Shown: one piece after another, positions 1-9,363 of the stretch
Numbering within the stretch: the first letter of the stretch is position 1
Layout of the letters: every line of letters begins with the position of its first letter
NCBI GenBank assembly: GCA_021811805.1
Contig: JAKAQA010000006.1
Location: 1-33,528, forward strand
Length of the DNA: 33,528 nt
Direction: 5' to 3'
Source of the DNA: a bacterium
GTDB taxonomy: Bacteria > SZUA-79 > Acidulodesulfobacterales > Acidulodesulfobacteraceae
Translations under genes and position numbers: made by a program
Notes under the pieces: generated by a model
What the model was told of the DNA's origin: nothing
What the model saw: the letters and a program-made list of their open reading frames with translations, nothing else
Databases searched by the model: none

Positions 1-867
1 ATTTAACTTTAAACCCGAAACCCCTAATCCTCCGAAAAGAGATTTTAAGCCCATATTATCTTGGGAATTCATAAGTTCCAGATTATATTCCGGCACAAAA
101 ACGGGTCTTTTCTGCTTTATAGAAAAATTGCACGTTTTCATAGTTCCGCTTTTTATCGGCGAAGACACCGCAAACGTTCCAAGTCCCGAACCGCTTTGCA
201 GTCTGTCTCTCGCGACTAAATTTTTAGAAGATATTTTTTCATGCAAAGGCAGTTCCGAAACTACAGCCCCGCCGTTTAATATAATTTCGCTATAAAGGTC
301 TCTGTTTTCCGGCGGATACGGAGGCGAAAGCAAACCGGAGCCTATATAAGCAACGGTATACCCGTTATTTTTTAACGCAGTTTTGTGCGCCGCCGCGTCT
401 ATTCCCGCCGCAAGTCCGCTTATTACGGAATAACCGTACGAACATAACTTTACAGTAATATTTTTTGCAAGTTCCAACGCATAATCCGGCGGCTTCCTCT
501 GTCCGACGACCGCCGCCGCAAATCTTAAGTTTTCCTTCAGTATTCCTTTATAGTATAAAATAGGAGGTTTTGTTTTTATAAGCCTTAAATTGGAAGGATA
601 TAAAACGGAATTAAAAGTAATAATTTTAATACCGTTTTTAGAAGCTTCTTCTATTTCTTTAATGGCATCGAAGAACGCGGTCCTTATTATTCTTGAATTT
701 GTTAAAATTTTTATATATTCGGCTTTTAATCCCGCTCTCATAAAATCGGACTTTTCCGCGCTAAAAATTTCGCATGGATTTTTAAACGCCTTCAATAAAA
801 AAAATATATGCCGATTCTGAAGACCTTTTATCTTCTTCAGCGCAAGAGTGCATATTAAATCATCCAT
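1..867 (-). CDS. dprA: DNA processing protein DprA/Smf (3' end beyond window)
   Basis: My own reverse-strand translation, starting at ATG 867 (MDDLICTLALKKIKGLQNRHIFF...), runs open to the window edge. It contains AVVGQRKPPDYALELA, YSVISGLAAGIDAAAHKTAL and LLSPPYPPENRDLYSEII, matching the DprA Rossmann-fold signatures (GxRxxSxYG, SGxAxGID, YPxxNxxL). Absent from the ORF track because it is cut by the edge. Confidence 0.88.
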   Translation of the reverse strand, partial: MDDLICTLALKKIKGLQNRHIFFLLKAFKNPCEIFSAEKSDFMRAGLKAEYIKILTNSRIIRTAFFDAIKEIEEASKNGIKIITFNSVLYPSNLRLIKTKPPILYYKGILKENLRFAAAVVGQRKPPDYALELAKNITVKLCSYGYSVISGLAAGIDAAAHKTALKNNGYTVAYIGSGLLSPPYPPENRDLYSEIILNGGAVVSELPLHEKISSKNLVARDRLQSGSGLGTFAVSSPIKSGTMKTCNFSIKQKRPVFVPEYNLELMNSQDNMGLKSLFGGLGVSGLKLN

Positions 868-1447
868 TAATATCCTCTACTCCGAAACCGCGGGCAGAAC
901 ATGTTTTTCCGAGAAACAACCCCGTAACGGTATTTGCGCCTTTTTTTAACAAAGCATACTTTATACGGGCGAATGTCTTTCCTGTAGTCAAAATATCGTC
1001 CAGAATTATTATGTTTCTATCTTCAAAGTTGTATCTATCCGCGACCGAAATATGCGCTAAATCCTTTTTTTTAGACTCGATATCTCCGATATGCCCGGGT
1101 TTATGTCCCCTATCGCACACTATCGCCCCTTCAAGAGTGTTGACGGTTCCCGACGCCGAAATATATGAACAGACAAGCGCATTCGAATAAACATCTAAAT
1201 AGGAATTGCTTGGAGGAACCGGAAGAATCAAATCGTAAAAATAAAAATAATTATATATAATATTATTTAAAATTTTGGCGAAATAAGCCGTTATCCCGGG
1301 GTCTCCTTTTTTGTATTTTAATATATACTCGGAATGTTTAGCGGCATCTTTATCCGGCTGCGCTTTTTTATTTTTGGGAATATAGTCCTTAAGATAAAAA
1401 TATTCCCCGTTTCTATCGGCATAGATATTATTATATTTTACGGCCAT
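860..1447 (-). CDS. comF: ComF family / phosphoribosyltransferase-like protein
   Basis: Contains the PRPP-binding motif IIILDDILTTGKTFARIKYALLKKGA near the C-terminus. Adjacent to dprA and overlapping its start by 8 nt. No N-terminal Cys zinc finger is visible. Confidence 0.7.
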   Translation of the reverse strand: MAVKYNNIYADRNGEYFYLKDYIPKNKKAQPDKDAAKHSEYILKYKKGDPGITAYFAKILNNIIYNYFYFYDLILPVPPSNSYLDVYSNALVCSYISASGTVNTLEGAIVCDRGHKPGHIGDIESKKKDLAHISVADRYNFEDRNIIILDDILTTGKTFARIKYALLKKGANTVTGLFLGKTCSARGFGVEDING

Positions 1448-1495
1448 TATTTAAATATCGGATTTTAAAGAAATTAAAATAATTTAATCTATAAT

Positions 1496-3586
1496 ATGAT
1501 AAATCTTTATTTTAAAAATTTCAATTTTAATCTGTCCTGCTATATAGGAACTATGATTTATTCCGAACCGGATAAAGAAGATTTTATAAAAATGGCCGCT
1601 GAATTTAAAAATGATTATAAATTATATTCTTTTAAAGCCTTAAAAGCTCATTTTAATTTTAACGGCGGAATAGCATCTCCGCTAAGCTTTCCTTTTAAAG
1701 ATATTGCAGGGTTTTTATCCGCAAAGTTCGTCATACTTGAGGACGTAGAAATAAAATGCCTGTCGGATGCCGTGTTATTAAATGCCGTTTGCGATTTTGT
1801 TTTAAACAGCCCTGTTGTTTTCTGCTTAAAAACCGATAAAGGTTACGGCATCGACGATGTTTTTTCTTTATATTTAAATTACGCTAAAAATTCCCCCGAA
1901 TATATGATTTTGGATGTTTACAAAACTCGCTTAACATTTCTGGCGGAAACCAGAATGATATATAGCGGAAAATATGCGGGCTATACATCTTCCATGGCTA
2001 ACTTTATACTTAAAATTAACGCTTTAGGGTTTTATATTAAAAAAGCTCCTTCGGAAAATTACGGCATACCGTATCTGTTTTTTTCCGACGATAAAAAATT
2101 CGAAATTAAAATAGCGGCTGTTCCTTTTAGAACAAATACAGCTTTAAACGGCGAATTTATTTCAAAAAAGGCTGTATCTATAAATACTGCTTTAACGGAT
2201 ATTTATTTTTATCCGGATGAATTAATTAACAAAATTAAAATATTTCTCGGAACTGCCCGCAATATGCGAAAATCCATTAATTGCAGATACAATAAAACCT
2301 CGGCAGATAAAACGGCTTTCGACAAAATAAGCGTTATTCAGGATATATCTGTAAAAGAAATATTCTCGCCTCAACTCATTATTGCGGGAGCGGGTTCCGG
2401 AAAGACTAAAATTATCGTGAATAAATTTTTATACCTTTTAAATTTTATTCCTTCGGATTCTATAATAATTTTAACATTTACGAATAATGCCGCTGCCGAG
2501 ATAAAAAATAGAATTGCATCCTGCCTGCGGTTAAAAGGGATTAAAAATAATTTTATAGCCGGTAATGCTTTAAATATTTCGACATATCACAGTTTCTTTT
2601 ATTCCATAGTAAAAGAATTTTATAAAGAACTGGGATTAAAATCCCCGCCTTTAATTAACGAAAACAGCGGTAATTTCGGCGAAACCGCCGACGGAGCTTT
2701 TATATCTTACGGCGAAATTATTTTATGCGTTATAGAACTTTTCAGAAATAACGATATCGTATTAGAAATCGCTTCGCGTTTCAAATATATACTTATAGAC
2801 GAATATCAGGATTTAGATTTTTTGAGCGACTATATCATTAAAAAAATCGATTTTGCAAGGGGCGCAGTCATGTATGCCGGCGACGACGACCAGGCAATAT
2901 ACGGATTTAACGGCGGAGATTCTTTTAACATATTATTCTTCGACCTATTTTTCCCTTCCGGAAAAGTCTTTGTCCTGCAAAGCAATTTCAGGTCGCATTA
3001 TAAAATCGTCGATTTCTGCAATTCGATAATAAATAAGATTGCTTTCAGGTATCCTAAAATATTAACTGCTAAAACGGGAAACGCCGAACCTGCTGCGCGT
3101 GCGAGTAAAAGTAACCCCGTTAATGTTTTAAGATTTAAAAATAAAAATGCGGAAGAGGAATTTATTAAAAAAATGTTTAATAAACTTATTTCGCAAGGAA
3201 AATCCGCCGCTATTTTGGCAAGGACGCAAAGGGAAGCCGAGCATTTTGAAACTATTATCGGGGGAATTTATCCCGATAATAATAGTTCTTCTCGTAACGG
3301 CGGCGGATTTATAGGAACTATACACCGGAGCAAAGGGCTTGAATTCGACGCAGTGTTTATAGCAAACGTAACTCAGGGTAATATACCGCATTTAAAAAGC
3401 GTATCGACGGCAAATAGGTCGCGGGATGTTTTAAGGCATCCTTTCATCGAATTTTTAGGGAGGCATGCCGAACTTAAAACCGGCCGAAACGATGAAGCTA
3501 AACTATTTTATGTTGCGGCTTCGAGAGCAAAAGAAATAATTTTTATTACTTATTCGGGAGAAATGTCGGAATTTTTGAAAGATTAA
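1496..3586 (+). CDS. UvrD/Rep-like superfamily 1 DNA helicase with ~280 aa N-terminal extension
   Basis: Walker A AGAGSGKT, ILTFTNNAAAEI, Walker B LIDEYQDLD, AGDDDQAIYGFNGG, QSNFRS, GTIHRSKGLEFDAVFI and LFYVAASRAK are SF1A helicase motifs. Start uncertain (TATAAT abuts the listed ATG; alternative ATG near 1553). Confidence 0.88.
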   Translation: MINLYFKNFNFNLSCYIGTMIYSEPDKEDFIKMAAEFKNDYKLYSFKALKAHFNFNGGIASPLSFPFKDIAGFLSAKFVILEDVEIKCLSDAVLLNAVCDFVLNSPVVFCLKTDKGYGIDDVFSLYLNYAKNSPEYMILDVYKTRLTFLAETRMIYSGKYAGYTSSMANFILKINALGFYIKKAPSENYGIPYLFFSDDKKFEIKIAAVPFRTNTALNGEFISKKAVSINTALTDIYFYPDELINKIKIFLGTARNMRKSINCRYNKTSADKTAFDKISVIQDISVKEIFSPQLIIAGAGSGKTKIIVNKFLYLLNFIPSDSIIILTFTNNAAAEIKNRIASCLRLKGIKNNFIAGNALNISTYHSFFYSIVKEFYKELGLKSPPLINENSGNFGETADGAFISYGEIILCVIELFRNNDIVLEIASRFKYILIDEYQDLDFLSDYIIKKIDFARGAVMYAGDDDQAIYGFNGGDSFNILFFDLFFPSGKVFVLQSNFRSHYKIVDFCNSIINKIAFRYPKILTAKTGNAEPAARASKSNPVNVLRFKNKNAEEEFIKKMFNKLISQGKSAAILARTQREAEHFETIIGGIYPDNNSSSRNGGGFIGTIHRSKGLEFDAVFIANVTQGNIPHLKSVSTANRSRDVLRHPFIEFLGRHAELKTGRNDEAKLFYVAASRAKEIIFITYSGEMSEFLKD

Positions 3587-3591
3587 AACCG

Positions 3592-4626
3592 TTAAAACTG
3601 TTTAAGGATATCTAAGTTTCCCTGATAAAGCAGCCTGAGGTCGTTAATATTATATTTCAGCATAACGATTCTGTCGAATCCCATTCCGAATGCAAAACCT
3701 TTATACTCTTTGGGATCGATATCTGCATATTTAAAAACGTTAGGGTGAACCATTCCGCATGGAATCACTTCTATCCATCCCGTATTCTTACATACTCCGC
3801 AACCCTTTCCTCCGCAAAATACGCACTCTATATCTAAATCTAATCCCGGTTCTACAAAAGGATAAAAAGCCGGCCTGAAGCGGGTTTTCCTTGCGCCGAT
3901 AAGATGCCGCACCGTTTCTTCCAGTATGCCTTTTAAATCGGAAAGTTTTACGTTTTTATCGACAAAAAGCCCTTCCATTTGATTAAACATAAAAAGGTGG
4001 GTCGCATCTACCGCTTCATACCTGTAACATCTGCCGGGCGCAATTACCCTCAGGGGAAGTTGTTTTTTTTCAAGGGTTCTTGCCTGAACGCTTGAAGTAT
4101 GTGTTCTCGGAACCATTCCGTTAATAAGATAAAAAGTATCCCAGACGTCTCTTGCGGGATGGTCAGCCGGTATATTAAGGGCATCAAAATTATAATAGGC
4201 AGTTTCAATTTCAGGGCCTTCGACTATCTCGAAACCCATCGAAGTAAAAAAATCGGATGCTTCTTCTAAAACTGCGGTTATAGGATGCTTATGCCTTATT
4301 TCTATATAATTTCCCGGAATAGTCAAATCGATACCGCGTCCGCTTAAAAACTTGCCGCGTTCGGCAATTGAAAGTTCATCTTTTTTACTGTTGTAAATGT
4401 TCTCTATCCGGTTTTTGACTTCGTTGGATTTAGAGCCTATAATTTTCTTTTCTTCCGGCGAGTATAGATGAATATTGTGCAATATAGCGGCGATTTTACT
4501 TTTTTTGCCGGCAAAATCACGGAACCGATTCTCTAACTCGTCTAAATTTTTTGAAGAATTAAGAAGCTTTTCGGCATCTTCCGAAATTTTATTTATTTCG
4601 CTTATAATTTCAGGTTCACTATTCAT
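3592..4626 (-). CDS. pheS: Phenylalanine--tRNA ligase alpha subunit
   Basis: Class II aaRS motifs: HPARDVWDTFYL, RTHTSSVQARTLE, GRCYRYEAVDATHLFMFNQMEGLFVD, GFAFGMGFDRIVMLKY. C-terminal CxxC...CxxC insertion. Confidence 0.95.
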   Translation of the reverse strand: MNSEPEIISEINKISEDAEKLLNSSKNLDELENRFRDFAGKKSKIAAILHNIHLYSPEEKKIIGSKSNEVKNRIENIYNSKKDELSIAERGKFLSGRGIDLTIPGNYIEIRHKHPITAVLEEASDFFTSMGFEIVEGPEIETAYYNFDALNIPADHPARDVWDTFYLINGMVPRTHTSSVQARTLEKKQLPLRVIAPGRCYRYEAVDATHLFMFNQMEGLFVDKNVKLSDLKGILEETVRHLIGARKTRFRPAFYPFVEPGLDLDIECVFCGGKGCGVCKNTGWIEVIPCGMVHPNVFKYADIDPKEYKGFAFGMGFDRIVMLKYNINDLRLLYQGNLDILKQF

Positions 4627-4688
4627 ATCGATATATTATTAATCTTTTTATATAAATTTTCAAGCGTGAATTTGCCTTATCTATAAAA

Positions 4689-4722
4689 AACCCGTAATTT
4701 AAAATATTTTAAATTACGGGTT
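4689..4722 (-). terminator. Rho-independent terminator of the SBP-doxDA-dsrE-like operon
   Basis: Perfect 34-nt palindrome AACCCGTAATTTAAAATATTTTAAATTACGGGTT followed on the minus strand by a T-rich tract (GGGTTTTTTATAG), ~40 nt after the stop of the 4764-5336 gene. Confidence 0.85.
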
Positions 4723-4763
4723 AATATATCGGCAAACCGTTTTTCTGTTTTTAAATGGAATAA

Positions 4764-5336
4764 TCAGGGTTTTAAAAAGGCATATCCTTCGGATTCCCTT
4801 AAAATTATTTCACCCTGCGCGGACGGAACTATCTTTACAAACGGATAAAGTTTGGAAACGGGAATATGCAGCTCATAGAGGCTGTTTGCGCACTGAGCAA
4901 GCTCTACGCCCATTTTTTTTAATTTCAATAAGGCTTTTTCACGGCCGTTTCCTTTGAAATAAATATGGGTTCCGGCGCTGAATGCCATAAGTTCAATTTT
5001 AATATGGCCTTTAAGCCTCGGGTCGTTTAATGCGTTAGTAATATTATCTATAATTTTGTTCATCCTGACTTTACTGTTTGCGTCTATTACGTAAATTGCA
5101 TGATAAATTTTTCCGGGAACAGCGTGGGCGCCCATAGTATATTTTGGCGCTGTAGTTGAATTAGGATAATATTTTCTTACTCCCTTAACGTTATGCCAAC
5201 CGTACCATCCTGAAGGGTGAACGCCGGGCGCAACCCCTCTCCATCCTGCAAATGCATTGGAAGCTAACGAAAATACTATCGCCGAAAACACTAAAACAGA
5301 AATGCTTAAAAGCAGTTTAATACTTTTGTTTTTCAT
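4764..5336 (-). CDS. Exported DsrE-family protein
   Basis: N-terminal signal peptide (MKNKSIKLLLSISVLVFSAIVFSLASNAFAG). Mature part resembles the DsrE/COG1416 fold: KIYHAIYVID...KIDNITNALNDP...IKIELMAFSAGTHIYF...GVELAQCANSL...VKIVPSAQGEIILRESEGYAFLKP, with conserved-type Cys. SD AGGAG upstream of ATG. Confidence 0.75.
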   Translation of the reverse strand: MKNKSIKLLLSISVLVFSAIVFSLASNAFAGWRGVAPGVHPSGWYGWHNVKGVRKYYPNSTTAPKYTMGAHAVPGKIYHAIYVIDANSKVRMNKIIDNITNALNDPRLKGHIKIELMAFSAGTHIYFKGNGREKALLKLKKMGVELAQCANSLYELHIPVSKLYPFVKIVPSAQGEIILRESEGYAFLKP

Positions 5337-5395
5337 TTCTCTTTTCTCCTTTTAAATTTAAATTAAATTTAGTCTATTAAACTTAAACTTTAGAA

Positions 5396-6448
5396 CTATT
5401 TTTTATAAGTAAAATTTTCGGTAAACTCTTGCCCGCTTACGTCTGTAAGTATAAGTTTATAATTTCCGGGCTTTAAAGCTCCGGCAGTTTTTTTATTAAT
5501 GGGCAGGCTTATATCCGCTTTTGCTCCAAGCTGCATTACCATACTGTATTTATTTATGAAAGCCCTGTTTACATATCTGTTATGTATAACCGCCATCGGC
5601 AGTTTTTCGATAGCTTTTTGATTCCATATATAAACCGGTTTTCCGGCGGAATCGTTAATCCGGGCTTTTATAATATAAGCGAAAGCGGCTCCGCTGCCGC
5701 CCGTTCTATAAACTACAAAATTCAGATTGCCGTTCGCAATTTTGGCGCCTGAAACAGACACCGCTAATTTCTTCCCGAAATTATGAAGATTTCCCCAAAC
5801 TCCGCCCTGAAACAGCTGGTTGGTACCCATAGTTACCGCAATCGCAAATATGGCAAATACCGCATTCCATGCTTTAAAACCTTTTCCCCATAACGGGCCG
5901 TTTCCTATTAATCTATAAATAAATGAGTTTGCGGTTTTCGGCCAGATATTTCTTACTATATCGTCGAAAGACCACGTGCTGCCCGCAAAAAGTATTAACA
6001 AGCCGACGGTCATTTCTACCGAGCCGACCTGCCATTCGTCGAGGCAGGTAGCGCCTAGCCAACCTGAGCCGAATAAAATTCCGAAAGCGAGCGCAACCGC
6101 GCCTAATCCGCCGAGCCTTGAAAAAAGGCCGAATATTAATGACAATCCGACGAGAAATTCTATTACGGTAAACACGTTGAGGAATACTGCCAGTGCCTGC
6201 GGATGCAGGATTAAAAGATGGATTAAGCTTCCTACGCCCATGAAATTGCTGGCATGAGGCAGAAATGTATTAAACTTGTGGCCTACCCATAAAGGCGAAT
6301 TCGGCTGAAGCTTTCCGCTTGCAAGAACTACCCTCCTCCATGCGGCCGAAAAGAACATCCAGCCTAAAACTAATCTTAACGGGATGGCCGCATAACCGAG
6401 AGAGCGGTATATCGAACTGTCTTCGATTTTATTTGGGTTTTTAGACAT
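5396..6448 (-). CDS. doxDA: Thiosulfate:quinone oxidoreductase, fused DoxD (DoxX-like membrane) and DoxA domains
   Basis: N-terminal multi-TM DoxD/DoxX region (LRLVLGWMFFSAAWRRVVL...EFLVGLSLIFGLFSRLGGLGAVAL...) followed by a soluble DoxA-like domain (FVVYRTGGSGAAFAYIIKARINDSAGKPVYIWN...PGNYKLILTDVSG). Confidence 0.8.
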   Translation of the reverse strand: MSKNPNKIEDSSIYRSLGYAAIPLRLVLGWMFFSAAWRRVVLASGKLQPNSPLWVGHKFNTFLPHASNFMGVGSLIHLLILHPQALAVFLNVFTVIEFLVGLSLIFGLFSRLGGLGAVALAFGILFGSGWLGATCLDEWQVGSVEMTVGLLILFAGSTWSFDDIVRNIWPKTANSFIYRLIGNGPLWGKGFKAWNAVFAIFAIAVTMGTNQLFQGGVWGNLHNFGKKLAVSVSGAKIANGNLNFVVYRTGGSGAAFAYIIKARINDSAGKPVYIWNQKAIEKLPMAVIHNRYVNRAFINKYSMVMQLGAKADISLPINKKTAGALKPGNYKLILTDVSGQEFTENFTYKK

Positions 6449-6492
6449 ATATATTGCCCCCTATTATAAAATATAATTTATTATTAAATTAA

Positions 6493-6531
6493 GGCGCCGG
6501 GCAAATAAATTTTAGCGTCTTGCCCGACGCC
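6493..6531 (-). promoter_or_regulatory. Intercistronic stem-loop between SBP gene and doxDA
   Basis: Arms GGCGCCGGGCAA (6493-6504) and TTGCCCGACGCC (6520-6531) pair over 12 positions with one mismatch, 15-nt loop, and no strong T-tract on the minus strand. Confidence 0.55.
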
Positions 6532-6554
6532 TGTTATTATAAATTTATTTATAA

Positions 6555-7541
6555 TTAAGGAGCGGTGAATCCGAAACGCTCGAATATTTTTAAACATTCT
6601 TTGCTTTTCAAGAAACTCAGCCATTCCTGGGCGGCTTTAGTATTGGGAGCGCCTTTAACCATGGCGCCGCCGTATAAAGCAACCGTATTTTCTTTAGCGG
6701 GAATATTGATTTCGGTAATAGGATTTCCTATCATTTCCTGAAATTTAGCCTCAGACTGCCATGTTACGCCGGCATCCGATTTCTTCTGCATAATCCTCAT
6801 AGGGGTTTGGCGATGATGTATATGGGTTAAATAAACTCTGCCAGACTTTACTCCATAATTATAGACGGACTGCTCCAATTTTCTTCCGCCCGCTTTAACA
6901 AGCGAAGCCTTAATCTGGTGGGCTATGCCTTCAAATGCGGGATTAGGCATAGACAGTTTTAATTTAGGATTGCCGAGGCTTTTTAATCCGGTAATATGAT
7001 ACGGATTCCCTTTATACGTCATAATAGCAAGGTCGTTTTTTCCGTAGGTGACTATCTTTCCGGTCGTCATCCCTATTTTATCGGTAAAATGAAGTTTTTT
7101 TGCACCGGCCATATAGATATCCGGCGAAAAATGCATGGTCAGATTTCCGAGGGTAACGGCGTTATTGTGCTTCCAGACTCTTACCAGCATGCCCGGAGGA
7201 ATCGTTATATAAAATACATGCTTAACATTTGGATATTTTTTCATAAATGCTTTTACGACATGGGGCAGCACGAAAAATATATTGCCTCCGATAAATATCA
7301 CTAAACTTGACTTGGGATGCAAAGTAACGGCAGTAACGTTTCCGTGAAAATCCGGATTGTTATCGACCGTCATAGGACTGAAATGATACCCTTGATTTAC
7401 CGACGGGTCTCCGTTTTTGCACCATGGCGGATATACGCCTTTAATACCAAGAGCAAAAGAAGTTTCGGACATAGAAGCGGTTAAAACAAAAACTAATGCA
7501 AAGCTTAGCGCCAGCATTCTAAACAAGCGAAATGAACGCAT
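6555..7541 (-). CDS. Periplasmic substrate-binding protein (type 2 PBP, ModA-like)
   Basis: Signal peptide MRSFRLFRMLALSFALVFVLTASMSETSFA. Type-2 PBP-like pattern: VVKAFMKKYPNVKHVFYITIPPGML, PNPAFEGIAHQIKASLVKAGG, VTWQSEAKFQEMI, KGAPNTKAAQEWLSFLKSKECLKIFERFGFTAP. SD GGAGG upstream. No ABC permease or ATPase adjacent. Confidence 0.7.
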   Translation of the reverse strand: MRSFRLFRMLALSFALVFVLTASMSETSFALGIKGVYPPWCKNGDPSVNQGYHFSPMTVDNNPDFHGNVTAVTLHPKSSLVIFIGGNIFFVLPHVVKAFMKKYPNVKHVFYITIPPGMLVRVWKHNNAVTLGNLTMHFSPDIYMAGAKKLHFTDKIGMTTGKIVTYGKNDLAIMTYKGNPYHITGLKSLGNPKLKLSMPNPAFEGIAHQIKASLVKAGGRKLEQSVYNYGVKSGRVYLTHIHHRQTPMRIMQKKSDAGVTWQSEAKFQEMIGNPITEINIPAKENTVALYGGAMVKGAPNTKAAQEWLSFLKSKECLKIFERFGFTAP

Positions 7542-7683
7542 AATTCTTTAACCTCCAATTTTAATTTTTTGATTGATTTGAGTTTAGCCGATAATAATGT
7601 AAAAATGCCGAAGATTTAATTATCGCATTTAAAATATACTGCTTATAAAATATAAAAAGTTAATATCGAATAACAGCTTTAAT

Positions 7684-7771
7684 TGGTGCCGAGGGCCGGA
7701 ATCGAACCGGCACGGAACTAAGTTCCGAGGGATTTTAAGTCCCTTGCGTCTACCACTTCCGCCACCCCGGC
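7684..7771 (-). tRNA. tRNA-Leu (anticodon TAA), CCA encoded
   Basis: Reverse complement GCCGGGGTGGCGGAAGTGGTAGACGCAAGGGACTTAAAATCCCTCGGAACTTAGTTCCGTGCCGGTTCGATTCCGGCCCTCGGCACCA: acceptor stem, long variable arm, T-loop GGTTCGATTCC, anticodon loop CTTAAAA. Confidence 0.95.
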
Positions 7772-7858
7772 AATTTATCAAATGCAAGGCGTACAAAAAT
7801 AATAAGGATAACTTATCTTATAAATATATAATTTTACCGAATTAAGCTAAAAGATATA

Positions 7859-9331
<1,473 letters not shown>

Positions 9332-9363
9332 TTACCGTATTATATAAAATTAATTAAGTAGGG

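Noticed and set aside
590-820. Plus-strand ORF of 76 aa
   Set aside because: Antisense to dprA, which has clear family motifs; no SD and low-complexity translation.
3254-3280. Inverted repeat ATTATCGGG...CCCGATAAT within the helicase gene
   Set aside because: Lies mid-CDS with no T-tract and no sign of regulatory context; likely chance in AT-rich sequence.
3128-3391. Minus-strand ORF inside the helicase gene
   Set aside because: Antisense to conserved helicase motifs; not a plausible protein.
5976-6257. Plus-strand ORF opposite doxDA
   Set aside because: Mirror ORF of a GC-richer coding region; Pro/Ser/Asn-rich artefact composition.
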